From positions 33,822,357 to 33,886,356 of the forward strand of contig CM050690.1 in assembly GCA_027574665.1 (NCBI GenBank): a stretch of 64,000 nucleotides of DNA, read 5' to 3'. The notes beneath the pieces are model-generated. The model saw only the letters and a list, made by a program, of their open reading frames with translations. It was not told where the DNA came from and ran no database searches. This stretch comes from Rhynochetos jubatus. Lineage: Eukaryota; Chordata; Aves; Eurypygiformes; Rhynochetidae. Of the stretch, positions 1-12,516 are shown piece by piece. The translations under genes were made by a program, and so were the position numbers. The first letter of the stretch is position 1. Each line of letters begins with the position of its first letter.

Positions 1-3000
1 AAAGAATTTCAAAACAAAAAATTATACGGTGTGTAAGTACATAGTGTGAAAAAAAAAATTCTTGAAAAAAGTGTTCTAATGTACTAATCACTGTATTCAC
101 AATGAAATTATACTTTAAAAAAAAATGTGCATTTCAGCTTCCAGAAGAGGACATAGTGCTCAACATGTAATTCCATAATATACACATTGCATGCCTTAAA
201 TGACCTATCTGATTCTAAGTGTTACTACTAACAGCTGCAAATGTTGAAAGATAATTTTCCTCAACTTACAAATAAACTTACTCCGATGAGTTAAACACTT
301 AGGATGTATTCATAATCTACAAGGAAGTAACACACACAAAATACATAATATAATGTTATAACATGCATATATGTAAAACATACAGCATTTAATTTTTGTG
401 TGTGGCAAGTTATGAGAGATTTTCTGGAATTACACTAAAATTGCAAGAAGAACATCAATTAAGAGGAACCGTTGGAATTCTAGACCTGATTGACCATCTG
501 CATTGACAATATGAAGTGTCTGAGTATTTGAAAGGAAGAAAAAGAATTTACAAAATCCTTAATAAACATGCTTTGGGAATAGTATTAAGACTAACTCAAG
601 TCATTCAGCCCTTGCTAGTGAAATTTATTTAATTGTTGTATGATTTATCAGATCATTCATGAATCTTTGTTTTACCTCTGAGGACAGTAAGTGTAATCGG
701 AATTACCGCTGCCTGGCTCATGTTTTGCTTAGTTTACAAGCCTTGTGCTTCTTTGATACTAAGTTCCTGTGGCTAAGTTTGATGAGGCAGACAAAAGACC
801 TGGATCTCTGTCCCAAAACTAATTTGCAATTTACAGCCTCTCTGGTGTTCACAGTTGAGAACAGAGTGTCAGTCGTACGCAAATATAGGATGGTGGTAAC
901 TTGGAAGCTGAAAATTTTGGCAGGGAAGAAGCAATCACAGTGCCTCTGAAACCCATGAGTTAACGGTGAAAGAATTCTGTGTCATCTCACATGTGAAAGC
1001 ATGACTGCGGGATAGGTATGATAATGGTGATACTGCAGGAGTTTGGGCTTTCAACAATCTTAACAAAAGGAAGAAAACTGGAAAGCGACTGTCATTTGAT
1101 GTCTGCTTGACACACAGGGTTTTTTCAGTCTGTGGTATTCTTCCAACGATATTTGCCAGTTTGCCTTTTTGACAGAGGACCTGGTTAACTCACGTCTCAA
1201 GGACAGTAGATATTTCCCCTTGGATTTTACTGCTCATGTAAGCTTTATACATGGTAGACAAGACCCGGTGCCCCCTGGTTCTTGTATGGGTGAGCAGTCT
1301 CAGTGATACAATTTTACCTTGAGGAAAGCTTTCTGTTAATCCCACAAGCTCCATTTTAAAGATTCAGTCAACAAAGTAGGCTAAACAAGCATATTTTGTA
1401 GGGAACCTGGGATGAGCAATCCCTGGAATGCCTCTGCTTGCCTTACCCAAGTCAATGCAGTTATATTTGAATGGAATGCAGTAGATGCAGCTGCATGAAA
1501 GAGGGGTTTTTTTAGCTTTTTTATGATCTGAATACGTGTGAAAATGATCCTTGAGAATTTCATATTTCTATAGGCAGTTAACGGACATGTTGTTTCTCTT
1601 GTTAGAGCTCGTAAGAGAACCTGCTGGTTGTGGGGATGATGTGAGGGAGGAGGTGTTGGGAAGACACCTCTGAGTAGTGGTTTGCTGCTGCCATGTTGTG
1701 CTGTTGGATCCTGCTGGAATCAGGATTTTCGTGGGAAGCGGTGACTTGGCTCACTGTGTGGCAATGATGGTTGATTTTAAAGTGTGGCACTACGAAACGA
1801 CAGCGCAGAAAATACTTCTAGATCACAGCCAAGTACACAGGTGAATACGTTCAGGTCTGCATCCACGATCAATAACAGCTTGTGGAAACCCTTCAGTGGG
1901 AAAGAAGGGGACTATTTTTGCATATGTATTATCTGTGAGGATGTTGCATCCTTGAGAAAACGTATCTTGATCAGCCCTTGAGATTTTGCTGTTCAGGAAA
2001 TGCAAGCAAAATTCAATAAAGGTTTTAGGCTGCATGTTTACAGCACAATACACTGCACAAGGTTAGAGACGCTGAGCTTGCCACGCACTCGAGATTTTAT
2101 AGAGAGATGCAGACGTTAGGTCACGTGTCACTGGCTTGTGGAACTTCGCACAGTATGGTGCAGAGTCAACACACTGGAAAGGGAGGTCAGGCAGAGTTCC
2201 AGTATGCCAGTTTAAGGGTGAACCTGAAGACTTGCTCAGCTGCTGCTCAAACCCCAAAGGCCCCTCGCAGCCTTACTTGAAAGCTCCCAAGCTGCACGCC
2301 TGCTTACAGGCAGGATATTTGCTTTGTAAGAGGGAGTCAGGCCTTGGTTCCCTCTCCTCCGCCATTCAAGGCTGTTCCTGTGTTTTACATTAAACAGTCA
2401 CTGGATGAAATACAGGACTAAAGACAAAAGTGCATCACCTTCTAAGTAAAAGCTTACACTGGTATAATGGCTTGTGCAGCTGCCTGAGCTCAAAGTTTAT
2501 AGCACTTTTTCCCTTCTGTAGTTAACCATAACAAATGTTAATACGGTGCAAATCTACCCTGATAAAAAAGTAAGGACTAGCATTTTGACCTGAAGCTGGT
2601 GGAGTAATCAAGCAGTTTTTATTCTATTAAACTGAACTGACCCAGGATCTAGGAAAAAAAATAATCAAAAGGTGAAAGGCACAAAAGGTAAGATTTTATT
2701 TGATATAAATAAAATACACAGTGAAGCAAACCAATGCTGATAATTTAATTTACTGAGGACCACTGTGTAGGTCACTCATGGTTGAATTTTCGCTTACAGA
2801 TCATAAATTCACTGGCATGCCTCTGTGTCTCTCATTAGAACATAATATCTGCTAAATCAATTTCCCATCTTTCTCTGTTTTAAAGTTAATCTCCTATCTA
2901 TAGAAACTGTGTTTATATTACACACACACAATTCATAGCTGTTTTAAATATATAGCATGTCTATTTATACTATGTATAATCAAGTAAAACTTAAGACTTA

Positions 3001-4019
3001 AACATCCTAAAATAACTCAAGCTGGTTTACAACACTGCCTCCTTAAACTGTTAGAACTGTACAGTAAAGGTCATGCTAACTAACTAATCATGAGCTAACT
3101 GTTGTACTTTAAAAGGCTACCATTGAGAGAGCAAATTACCTTAATCTGTAATGCTTTAGTTCGGTGCTGACTGGAATAGCAATCCGCACAAAGCTACAGG
3201 CAGTACTGTCTCCTGGGTACAGGTTAATAGCTATAGAACCCATCCTAGCCGTTGGAAGTATGCAATAGCTGTCATGTCAACTCTATAACTTCTGAGTTAT
3301 TCTTAAATGTTTATATTGCAGTGACATACAGACATGCAGGCAATGGAAAGATGCTGCCTTTCCAGATGTCTGCAGATGTTTACCTTCCAAAGGGACAGAA
3401 GGAGCGCAAATGCTGTGTGAATATAATGCCAGTATTGAGCTTATCTTTAATTTCTGTAAAAGTAAAGCTGTAAACAAATAGATTAAAATAAAATATATTT
3501 TGAATGAAAGTGGTATTCTTGCAAGTATTGTACGAAGATAAGAGAGCAAAGCTTCAAAATCAGGTTTAGCTTCTGCAAAGTTTCGACATATTTGTTCCAA
3601 CAAGAGTTATAATCACCTGGTTGTGTCAAAATTAACTCCTGATATAGTAAGGTACAGCTCTGGAAAGCAGATTTACAGCTCCGAATGTCTTCTTGCATCT
3701 GTGGTGAATTTGTTCAGTTACTCTTATTTTATCTTCTCAAATAATGCCTGTCATATGTTGAATATGTATGATTGTACCATTGGTTCAGCATGGGATCACC
3801 CATGTCTGCCATAGCATAGAAATATGTGCATAATAAATGCTTGTCATGATAATTCAAAAAGTGTTTGCTGGTGCTTTATTGCCATAAAATATATTCACCT
3901 TTTACTCTGTTCTCTTTCCATAACAATGACACTTTGATAATCTCTTAATTCCCTCCTTCCCTTTATCTTTTCTGTACATTGGATTTCTTCATGAAATAAG
4001 CACTGTGGATGTGTGTGGG
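1..4019. other. Intergenic flank, no gene seen
   Basis: AT-rich non-coding DNA. Open frames are short (under about 110 codons), lack recognisable domains and overlap on both strands, as expected by chance. A short CA run lies near 2921-2930. A CTCF-like core on the minus strand is possible around 1267-1281, but two of its key cytosines are missing. I see no gene, RNA gene or identifiable transposon. Confidence 0.6.
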
Positions 4020-4565
4020 TGTGTTGGTTTTAGTCAGGACAGAGTTAATTTTCTTCACAGTCGCTGGTATGAAGTTCTGGTTTTGAACTTACCCGGAGAA
4101 AAGTACTGATTATATGTCTTTTTCTCCCGCACACTCTACGTGCTGGTGAGTGCTTCCACCAAATTCGGTATCTTTCTCTGCTTCTGATACTGCAGCTCTG
4201 TTCCCAGCTCTCTCACTACAGGCAGTGTGGGAGCACACACAGTGCAGCCAGCTGACCCAAGCTGACCGAAGCGGGTATTTCATTCCATAGTATGTCATGC
4301 TCACTATGTAAGTGGGGAGTGGGCCGGGGGGCCATAACTCATTTGCTTGCTCCTTTGTTATCTCCTTATCTCCTTTGCTAACTTCTTTGCTGTCTTGTTC
4401 GTTAGTGAGTTGGTGGGTCTGTTGGCCTTCCCAGTCATGGTGTCGCTCGTGGGGCTCACTTAGATTCTGCTGCGATCACTCTCGGGGTCTCTGGCTCTGA
4501 CTCTCACGACACAGGACCTGACTGTGTATTGGTCAGCGGGTGTTGAGCAATTGTATCATATCCTT
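4020..4565 (+). mobile_element. Truncated avian ERV-type LTR
   Basis: Begins TGTGTTGGTTTTAGTCAGGA and continues with AGAGTTAATTTTCTTC. This matches, with divergence, the start of the solo LTR at 57130-57679. A second shared block is the stretch around 4256-4310 (GCTGACC, ATTCCATA, TATGTCATG), and a third is GAGCAATTG near 4546. The last 200 or so bases present in the other copy, including the ATTAAACTG stretch and the terminal CA, are missing. The sequence passes directly into CR1 near 4566. The LTR is inferred by comparison within the window; the family name is not assigned. Confidence 0.7.
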
Positions 4566-5678
4566 AAGGTCGTTATGGAGGTGAGGAGGGTCCCCAGCAA
4601 GCTTGCTACCCTGGACATCAGAAGAGGACACTTCGGCCTCTGCGAGGAACTGATTGGCAGAGTCCCATGGGATGAAGCCCTGGAGGAAAGAGGGGCCCCA
4701 GAAAGCTGGCGAGTACTCAAGGGCCTTCTCCTCCAAGCTCAGGAGCTGTGCATCCCAAGGAAGAGGAGGTCGGGTGAAAACACCAGGAGGCCTGCGTGGA
4801 TGAACACACAGCTCCTGGAGAAACTGAGGTGCAGAAAGGAAGCCGACAGTGGGCGGAAGCAGGGACAGGGAGCCTGGGAGGATTACAGGGAAGTTGTCTG
4901 ACAAGTCAGGGATCAGGTTAGGAAAGCTAAAGCCCTGACAGAATTAAACCTGGCCAGGGACATCAAGGGCAACAAGAAGGGCTTCTATAGGTACATAGGC
5001 AACAAAAAGAAGATCAGGGAAGATGTAGGCCCTCTCGTAAGGAAACAGGAGAGCTGGTTTCCCAGGATATGGAGAAGGCTGAGGTACTCAATGATTTTTT
5101 TGTCTTGGTCTTCACTGGCAAGGGCACAAGCCATACCCCCCAAGTCACGGAAGGCAAGGGCAGGGATTGGGACAATGGAGAGCCGTCCATGGTTAGTGAG
5201 GATCAGGTTCAGGAGCACCTAAGGAACCTGAAGGTGCATAAGTCTGTGGGAACTGATGAAATACATCTGTGGGTCCTAAGAGAACTAGTGGATGAGGTTG
5301 CAAGATCTCTATCCATCATATTCAAGAAGTCGTAGTGGTCTGGTGAAGTTCCTGCTGATGGGAAAAAGGGAAGCATAACCCCCATCTTTAAAAAGGAATA
5401 ATAGGAGTATCCAGGGAACTACAGGCCAGTCAGTCTCACCTCTGTGCCTGGCAAGATCATGGAGCAGATCCTCCTGGAAACCATGCTAAGGCACGTGGAG
5501 AATGAGGAGGTGACTGGTGACAGTCAGCATGGCTTCACCAAGGGCAGATTGTGCCTGACAAGTACGGTGGCCTTCTATGATGGGGTCATGACCTTGGTGA
5601 ATAGAGGACAGGCAACCGATGTCATCTACCTGGACTTGTGCAAAACCTTTGACAATGTCCCACACAACATCCTCTAAA
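4566..5678 (+). mobile_element. CR1 LINE fragment, ORF2 interior, both ends missing
   Basis: Translated segments match the CR1 ORF2 region between endonuclease and reverse transcriptase: [15 protein letters not shown] (from about 4583), then [10 protein letters not shown] (5069 onward), then [16 protein letters not shown] and [14 protein letters not shown] (5444-5677). The reading frame is broken by a TGA at 4899-4901, a frame change before 5069 and stops near 5333-5402, so it is a dead copy. It ends abruptly inside the RT domain, before the catalytic FADD block, and lacks the CR1 3' tail. That is unusual, because LINEs are normally truncated at the 5' end. A later deletion that also removed the 3' end of the host LTR explains both losses. 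Confidence 0.85.
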
Positions 5679-8600
5679 ATCTTATTGCATTTGTATTTTT
5701 TTAACAGGAAAGAAAAAGTAAAAGCAAATTGCAATGTTGCAGAATCTCATTCATGAAGATTTATTCTTGAAAGTTTAAACAAAAGGAGAGTGGAGCTTAG
5801 AAGCACTTTTTCGGTGGACAAACATCACAATCCTTTTGACTATTCTTGTAAATGTAATGCTAGTTTGCTGTTTGTTGTAATTCTGGGAGAAAACGATGAA
5901 ATTCTTTCTCTTAGTTTTCATTTCCCTGTTTCATGCCATATAGGAACTACACTTCTTGCTTAGCACATTAGTATTGTTTTTGATCAGCTGCAGAAGAAAC
6001 AGACATGAGTTTCAGCAAGAGGCCTCTGAACAATGTCAAACTGGCACGTTAAGCAGCCGTGCCAGAAAACTACAGATAAGTGTTACAACAAGAAAACAAC
6101 TCAATTACCCCTGCAATGGACAAAACTGATGTGAACAAAACGTAGTTAATGTTTGACGATATCAACTCTTAAGCCTCATGGGTTTTTTCTTTCAGAAATA
6201 CTACTGGGAATGCAAAAGGCATTGGGAGAGAGGGATTAAAATAAGGTCTAGTATTATGGCCTAAGTGGAGATGAGTGACCTGTTTCTTTTTCATTTAACT
6301 GCTTTACTGTAAAAAGGAAGGCAGTATTTATAGAGATTTACCGTAGCTCTTTAAAATTTTATGACTGCCCATGCAGTCCTTGTTATGCATTCCCAGGATT
6401 AACAGATCAGCCATGGGGAAGTTCTTGGCATTTTGTAGCCTGACCTTTTGACTGTTATAGTTGTGTAAGAATAAAGAAAAATTGTAATAACATAGCAGAA
6501 TATTTTGCCTGCCTAAGTGTTACTTCCATTATTCTTCATTTTTAATTCCACTGTAAGATTAAACGTGAAACTGACGGCTCAGGGGATATTCCCAGCAGTC
6601 AATCACGCAGTGGCCTTTGGATTTTCAGTTACTGTAGAGTGTGGAGCTTTCTGCTGATAATTTATTCTTTTGATTTTCACTGAACATAGAGAAATAGTGT
6701 AACATATCTGGATACCTGGTCACTAATGCATTCGAACACTACTATTTATGGTAACCATGAGTCCCTGATTTATGAAGCATTATAATAGTTCATTTCAAAA
6801 TCTCTGCCTTTACATAAAACCTTGTTATTTTTTATTTCATGTTCCTACATAAAAAATCCTGAAATTCCTGTAGGGTGATAGAATGTAAAATGTGCCAGTA
6901 TTTACCCGTGTGCATGCATGTGTTGATTGTAGCAACCAGATAGCCCTTAACTCTGCTCGTTCAGCGAAGCACATTCTACTCTGTTTCTTCAAAGCAATCA
7001 GTGTTTCCAGCAGCCTCATGTTTTCATTTTGTTGCACAGACTGAAATTAACAGATTGAAAACATAATTACAAGTTCCAAACAAAGGAAAATATGAAAAAA
7101 GTAACCACTCATTTGTCCAAGGTTTCACTTTCCTTTGTTTTTTTTTTTTTTCTCTGTAAGAGCCCAGCAGACCACTTTTGTCAGTAATATGACCCTTCCC
7201 AACTCTTTATTCTTACACCTACAATGGAGGTTAAGACCTGAGGGGAAGGCTAAGCATCCTGTCTTGTTTGCTCAGTTTACAGATGTGTTTATGAAAACCT
7301 GAGCTATGGAGTCTTCGTTATTAGTAGTGATGCGGACCCGGTAAAAACCCAGCTTAGGCAGCAGACTGAGTTTACAAGGCTAGCAATGTAAGCAAAAAGA
7401 AAAAAAATACTGAGAATCCAAAGTAAAAAATGAATGGCGGTGACAGTTTCTAAGACTGTTGTCATCTGAGGCACATTTAACAGCAACCTTTTCACTCACC
7501 ATACAAAATTACAGCATGTCAAAGGCAAAGGCAGTAGATTACTGTGTTGTCTTGGCAGACAAGGAGGTGAGAGTATATATCTCAAGTGCTATTCTGCCAG
7601 CAACACGCTGAAGATCATTCAAAAAATTAGTAAGAATCATCCCAATGGTTGCAGTGCCTGTTGTCCTGCTGTTAAAACTCATGTCTAGTAAACAGAGTTA
7701 CATTTCCAAAACTAGTGTCCAAAATCAGATTTTTAAATTCATTCTAGTACAGAGGTGGCCTGATACTCAGTGAGAGGAAGATTCCCAATGTCCCACTGAA
7801 TTATGTTCTGGGTTCAAACACTGTCCTTACTTTAGGGAAACATGTAATTTTTCTTCTATTCATGGATCCTTCTTTTTTACTTCATGTCTCTTCAGAGGTC
7901 TTTTTCTTCAGACCATCAGGCAACCAAACCCTTTGCCTTTTCCCTGTTTTGATGCTGTGCCAGCATACCAGTACTTTGATATTCAAATTCTGTATGCCTC
8001 CATGAACCATTCCCAGCGTGGTTTCAAGAAGAAAAGGGCAGTTGTGACCGGGGTGTAAAGATCAGTAGCTCAGGGAACACGGGCTAAAGAAGAGTGCGTG
8101 GTGTTGTGCAGAAACTGCATTCTCCTGACACAGTTTGTCCATCAAGCCGCAGTCAACTTTGTAAGACTGTTTTGTCTCCATGAGATCAGCATCAAAGGTG
8201 GCCTTAGAATTTGAAACACCCGATTTTCAGTTCTCCCTTTAGATTCCCTGATCTATCTTCTCATTAAAAAGAGCTCTCTAGTGCCATACACTCCCCAATC
8301 CACTTTAGACAGCAAAGCTTTTATAAAGAGCATTCAAACAAAAGGAGTTCAGTGGGAAGCAAGAACACACTTGCTAAATATTTGTGTAATTAATGTAAAA
8401 TTGGGACACCCAAATTTGCTGACAAGCTGATTTAGCATGCAGTAGAGGATATAATCTCTACCAACAGGGTATACCTGCAGCGAAATTCATTTATATGAAG
8501 CAAAATAACCATAGCTCATACTCACTCAGAAATTTTGTACTTATTCAGACAGGCCTTTGTGTACTGAACTTGCATTCTCTGGCCCTAATGTTAATGTTCA

Positions 8601-11600
8601 AAATTGAATTAAATGCCTGTTATTAGTTGAAAATGAAGATATTATTGGTGAAAATGTGGAATAGCAAGGCCTTTTCAGGTCCAAAACTACTTGCTTTGGA
8701 TTGTAGACAAGAAAAAGGCTAAATTAGCATAAGAAAACTTTGGCTAAATGTGAGAACAGTTTGGTTTGGGGTTTTGGGTTTTTTTTTTTTGTTGTTTTTG
8801 TTTTTTTGTTTGTTTGTTTTTTTGTTTGTTTGTGTTTTAACTTTAAATACATATTAAGCATTCTTAGAATGGCAGGTTCCCAAAAATCCACTCAGTGGAT
8901 TTTTCCATTGCCACTGCAATCTATAGCTTGTTTCAGCTTTTGTCTGAGACAAATGCAGGAGGTCAAGAAGTTTATCTGTCTCTTAACAATGTTTTCCTTT
9001 TTAGATTCAGGTATGATATATTCAATCACACACCAAAAATATTCCTCTGGGTGAGTCTGTGTGATCTTAAATAAGTTGGCTAAACCCCTAACCTAGTATA
9101 TGAGTGCACATAAGACTTGGTGATGAAGTTTCTGAGGCGGACAGTTCTTTCTTTAGGTTTATGCCTTGCTTTCCTCTGTGAAGCCTGGGGTTTAATATGA
9201 CCTGCTGACCTCCGAGGGAGTTGAATTCAGGCCTTTGAAAGATTACAAAGCAAACTGGAGTTGCACAGAGGTGCGGCCACATGACAATAGCTCAGGCTGC
9301 TTCAGGGACTGAAACCTGGGGCAGAAGGGGAAGGGAAACAGCAAGGCCCGGTGACCCAGTGAACTGCCACAGCAAGATTTGCAGGAGTCCATCTATCACA
9401 TCTCCTAATGGTGTTCACATCCTTTCAGCTAACACATGCTGATTACTGCGATATTTTAAAATACTTTTTAAGCCTATTCCAAGCCTCAAACTATCATTGT
9501 TTTAAGCTTTATGCAGACTTCGGGGAAGTGACTCCCTATGTTCAGATGACTTTTTCAAACTTTTTTTTCAACCGTTACAAGCATTTTTTTTTCATTCCTT
9601 TGAAAGGCTGAATTTCTGCAACAATGCACAGCTTCTGCAAATTCAGGAGGCAACTGGAGTAAGATGGGAATCTATTTTAAAAACATATATGGGGCGCAGA
9701 AAAGGGTAAGACCCCTCTGGTTCTACTAGAAGATGAACTGCTGAGAATGTACTGCACACCCACACAGTGTGTGCGCAGCGCTCGAGAGGAGCATCAGGTC
9801 AACAGGCCTAAGTGCTCATGCCACAAACAGTGTAAGGACAGCCCAAATCCACACATCCGTGTATTAGCATTGAAGCTGCCTTCCACTGTGAGGGAGATGC
9901 TGTGGTATGGATATTCTCAGCCTCTGAAGTCAGAGCTGCATTTGGGGTTAGGGTATGCATGGTCTGTCATTGTCCAAAGGGCTGTAATTGCTTCTGACAG
10001 CAGTGGGGACTGCTGGGCTAGATTGCAGCCTGGCATTGAAGCAGCACTGCTCCCAGTTTCAGCAGAGTGCTAGAAAGTGGGTTGCATTTAGGATGGGACA
10101 GGAGTGATCCGGTTAGTGAATATTAGCTCTGAGCCTTGCAGAGAACACAGTGCTTAGAATAGTTCTGGGGATGGCAGGGGTCACTAGGCAAAGTCTGGGA
10201 TTTGGAATAGAGCTAATAGGTGACCTGCAGACCTCAACTACAGCTTAGTAAACAAAGGACAGCTTGATCCTGGTTTAGGGGGTAACTACATTTGAATTTC
10301 TGCCTAGCAGCAGCCATTGGACACCTGAGACCATAGTGATTAATATTTGGTTTAGGATTTGGCCTTGACAGAAGCTGGATTTAAGGCAGAGTGTAGATGG
10401 GGACATTATTCTGTGATAAGACCTTCTACATGGTTAGTGGGTTTAGGGCTTGAAGACATTGTTGGGCTATGACTAAAATTGAGATTAGTCTTGAGATTAA
10501 GGTTTGTCATAAAGAAGGCTGATAAACTAGGTAGAGACAGAAGTGGCTGTTGGGGTAAATAAGGACCTGGCTAAATGTAACTTTTAATCTAAATTTTGGG
10601 CCCAAAGGAGTATGATCAGCTATGCATAGTGCTGGGTCTGGAAGGTGGTCCCGAGGCTAACATAAGACTGGTGATAATAGGGTCCAGAGGGCAATCCTTC
10701 ATGCTTCTGTATAAAGAGATCACTTAACACTGCATAAATGTAAGATCTGGGTTATGAGCCAAGCAACTATGGTATGATCTAGGCAGTGCAGAGGCTGTTG
10801 GCTGGTGTAAGATTTGGGTTAAGATTTGGTGCTCACTGCAGCCTTATATCTACTTTAGAACTGGGATCCAAGAAGCTTCAGACAAATGCTGTCAAACTGG
10901 AGTTATTCCTAGAAAGTGAAGGGCTGCTTGAGTAGCCTTAAGTTTGTAGCTGAAAAGCCATAATATGGTTAAAACCTGAAATGGGAACAGTGTTATGTCC
11001 ATACCAGTTCTAACCGTTCAGCTAGGCTTATGCGGCTTGACGAAAAAGGTTTGCATTCGATGCTGTGGCAGATGCTAGCAAGGGTTTCACAGCTAGTCTC
11101 AGATGTGGGGCTTGCAGGAGACAGTGAATACATGTTACCATGAGAATTTGGCTGAGTTGAAGCAGGGCTGGAATCTCACGGTCTTTCACCTTCTGTGCTC
11201 AAACCCCTGACTAAAAAATCTGCCTACAATTTTTGTGGGTCAGTTAGAATTTGACCCCAGGGAGACAGTTTCTATGAAAAGTTCTTTCTGCAAGATAAAA
11301 ACATAGGAAGAGCAGGAGGGACATAATAAATGAACTTAATAATTTCTGATTTTCAGGAAGCCAACAGTAAAAAGGTCTCAGCAGCTTATCAAAATGCGTA
11401 TTTTTTCATTCTAATTATACTGTGTTATTACCTTGGTAATTCCTTGATATTACCCTGGTATTACTAAGGTAATCATACAGTACACTTACATAAATTATGA
11501 TTAAATATGAATGCTTGCAAGTTTAGGATCTGAAGATTGTATTGTATAAAAATACTATCTAAAAACTACAAAAAATACAGTTTATATGTAGGGTTTCAAA

Positions 11601-12234
11601 AAAATATTTTGAAAGACAGCATTAGCATTGAAGGAATTATCTGTATATTTCTGTCATGAGATTTTCAGTTATTATGAACATCTGCTTTCATAAACCAGCA
11701 CTGCTTCCTGTTTTAAAGTCCTGGTATAACGTTTTTCTTCTTTTCTGGTTCTCCTGTTTGCCTGTCCTCATCCCTTCCCTTTTCTCTTTTTCCCTTGTCA
11801 CTATTTTAATCTCATTTAATCTCATTCTTTTGTTTCTAAAGAACTTTGCTGTTAAATTTCAATTTGAAGCATTCCCCAAAATGCCATTAAAAAACACATG
11901 CATGAAACTGTTGTAGGGGATAAATACCTCATAAATAAGGGCCACACACTCTACGTCATTTGTCCCCAGAACCTGTACTGTTTGCTGTGTGAGATGCCAG
12001 GTGTTTATTAATCTTTAGATGCCAATCTTGCAATACCTCTTTAAGCCCTGTTGAGTTTTGAACACCTGTTGCTTGCAGCCATCCATATATGTAAAGCAGG
12101 TTAAATGGATGCTGCAGGTTCCTGTCCTTTGGAATGGGGACATACCTCATATCCTGTGTAAATCAGCACAGAAGTGTCCTTTTGGCCAGATTCGGGACAA
12201 TGGATATCAGACCTCAGAGCTTTTGTCTGTAGAG
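5679..12234. other. Intergenic flank, no gene seen
   Basis: Non-coding sequence with scattered poly-T tracts (7137-7151) and a T/G simple repeat listed separately. From about 9940 to 10870 there are recurrent GGTTAGG or GGGTTA-like words on a G/T-skewed strand (see findings). Around 11427-11473 there are imperfect inverted repeats of ATTACC and GGTAAT. No open frame shows a recognisable domain. Confidence 0.55.
8778..8834 (+). repeat. T-rich (TTTG)n simple repeat
   Basis: A poly-T tract interrupted by single G bases changes into repeated TTTG units. The low-complexity protein read from it (runs of F, V and L) is an artefact. It is a microsatellite and has no other sign of function. Confidence 0.85.
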
Positions 12235-12516
12235 CAGTAGTCTCCAAACTGGATTTACTGCAGCACAGGGGGTAGGCAAGACAATTCACTGCGATGCAAG
12301 AAGAAAGTATTTTTTTACCATAAAAATATACCAAAACAATTTTAAATACTTTTTATTTTATCCTATCCTTTTCTAATTTCTATTTTATTGTGCACATAAC
12401 ATCAGTGCAGAAGTACATGTACACAGTTTATAAATAAAAATACATATATGCTAGTGCATACTCAAAAATATTTTACTCATGGGGGTGCACAATGAAAAGA
12501 AGTCGAGAGACCGCTG
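12235..12516. mobile_element. hAT-like non-autonomous DNA transposon fossil
   Basis: The left end reads CAGTAGTCTCCAAACT and the right end reads GAGACCGCTG. The right-end reverse complement (CAGCGGTCTC) matches the left end at 8 of 10 bases and resembles the CAGTGGTCTC-type termini of hAT/Charlie elements. The words GGGGGTGCAC just inside the right end fit the same group. The 8-bp flanks (CTGTAGAG and TTCTAGAA) agree at 5 of 8 positions, fair for an old target duplication. The interior (about 280 bp) is AT-rich and non-coding, so the element depended on transposase in trans. Family membership is inferred. Confidence 0.6.

Noticed and set aside
1267-1281. CTCF site on the minus strand
   Set aside because: The core CCAGGGGGCAC is present, but the upstream CC of the consensus is replaced, so the match is too weak to list.
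4533-4904. Minus-strand frame of 123 codons
   Set aside because: Antisense shadow of the CR1 fragment at 4566-5678.
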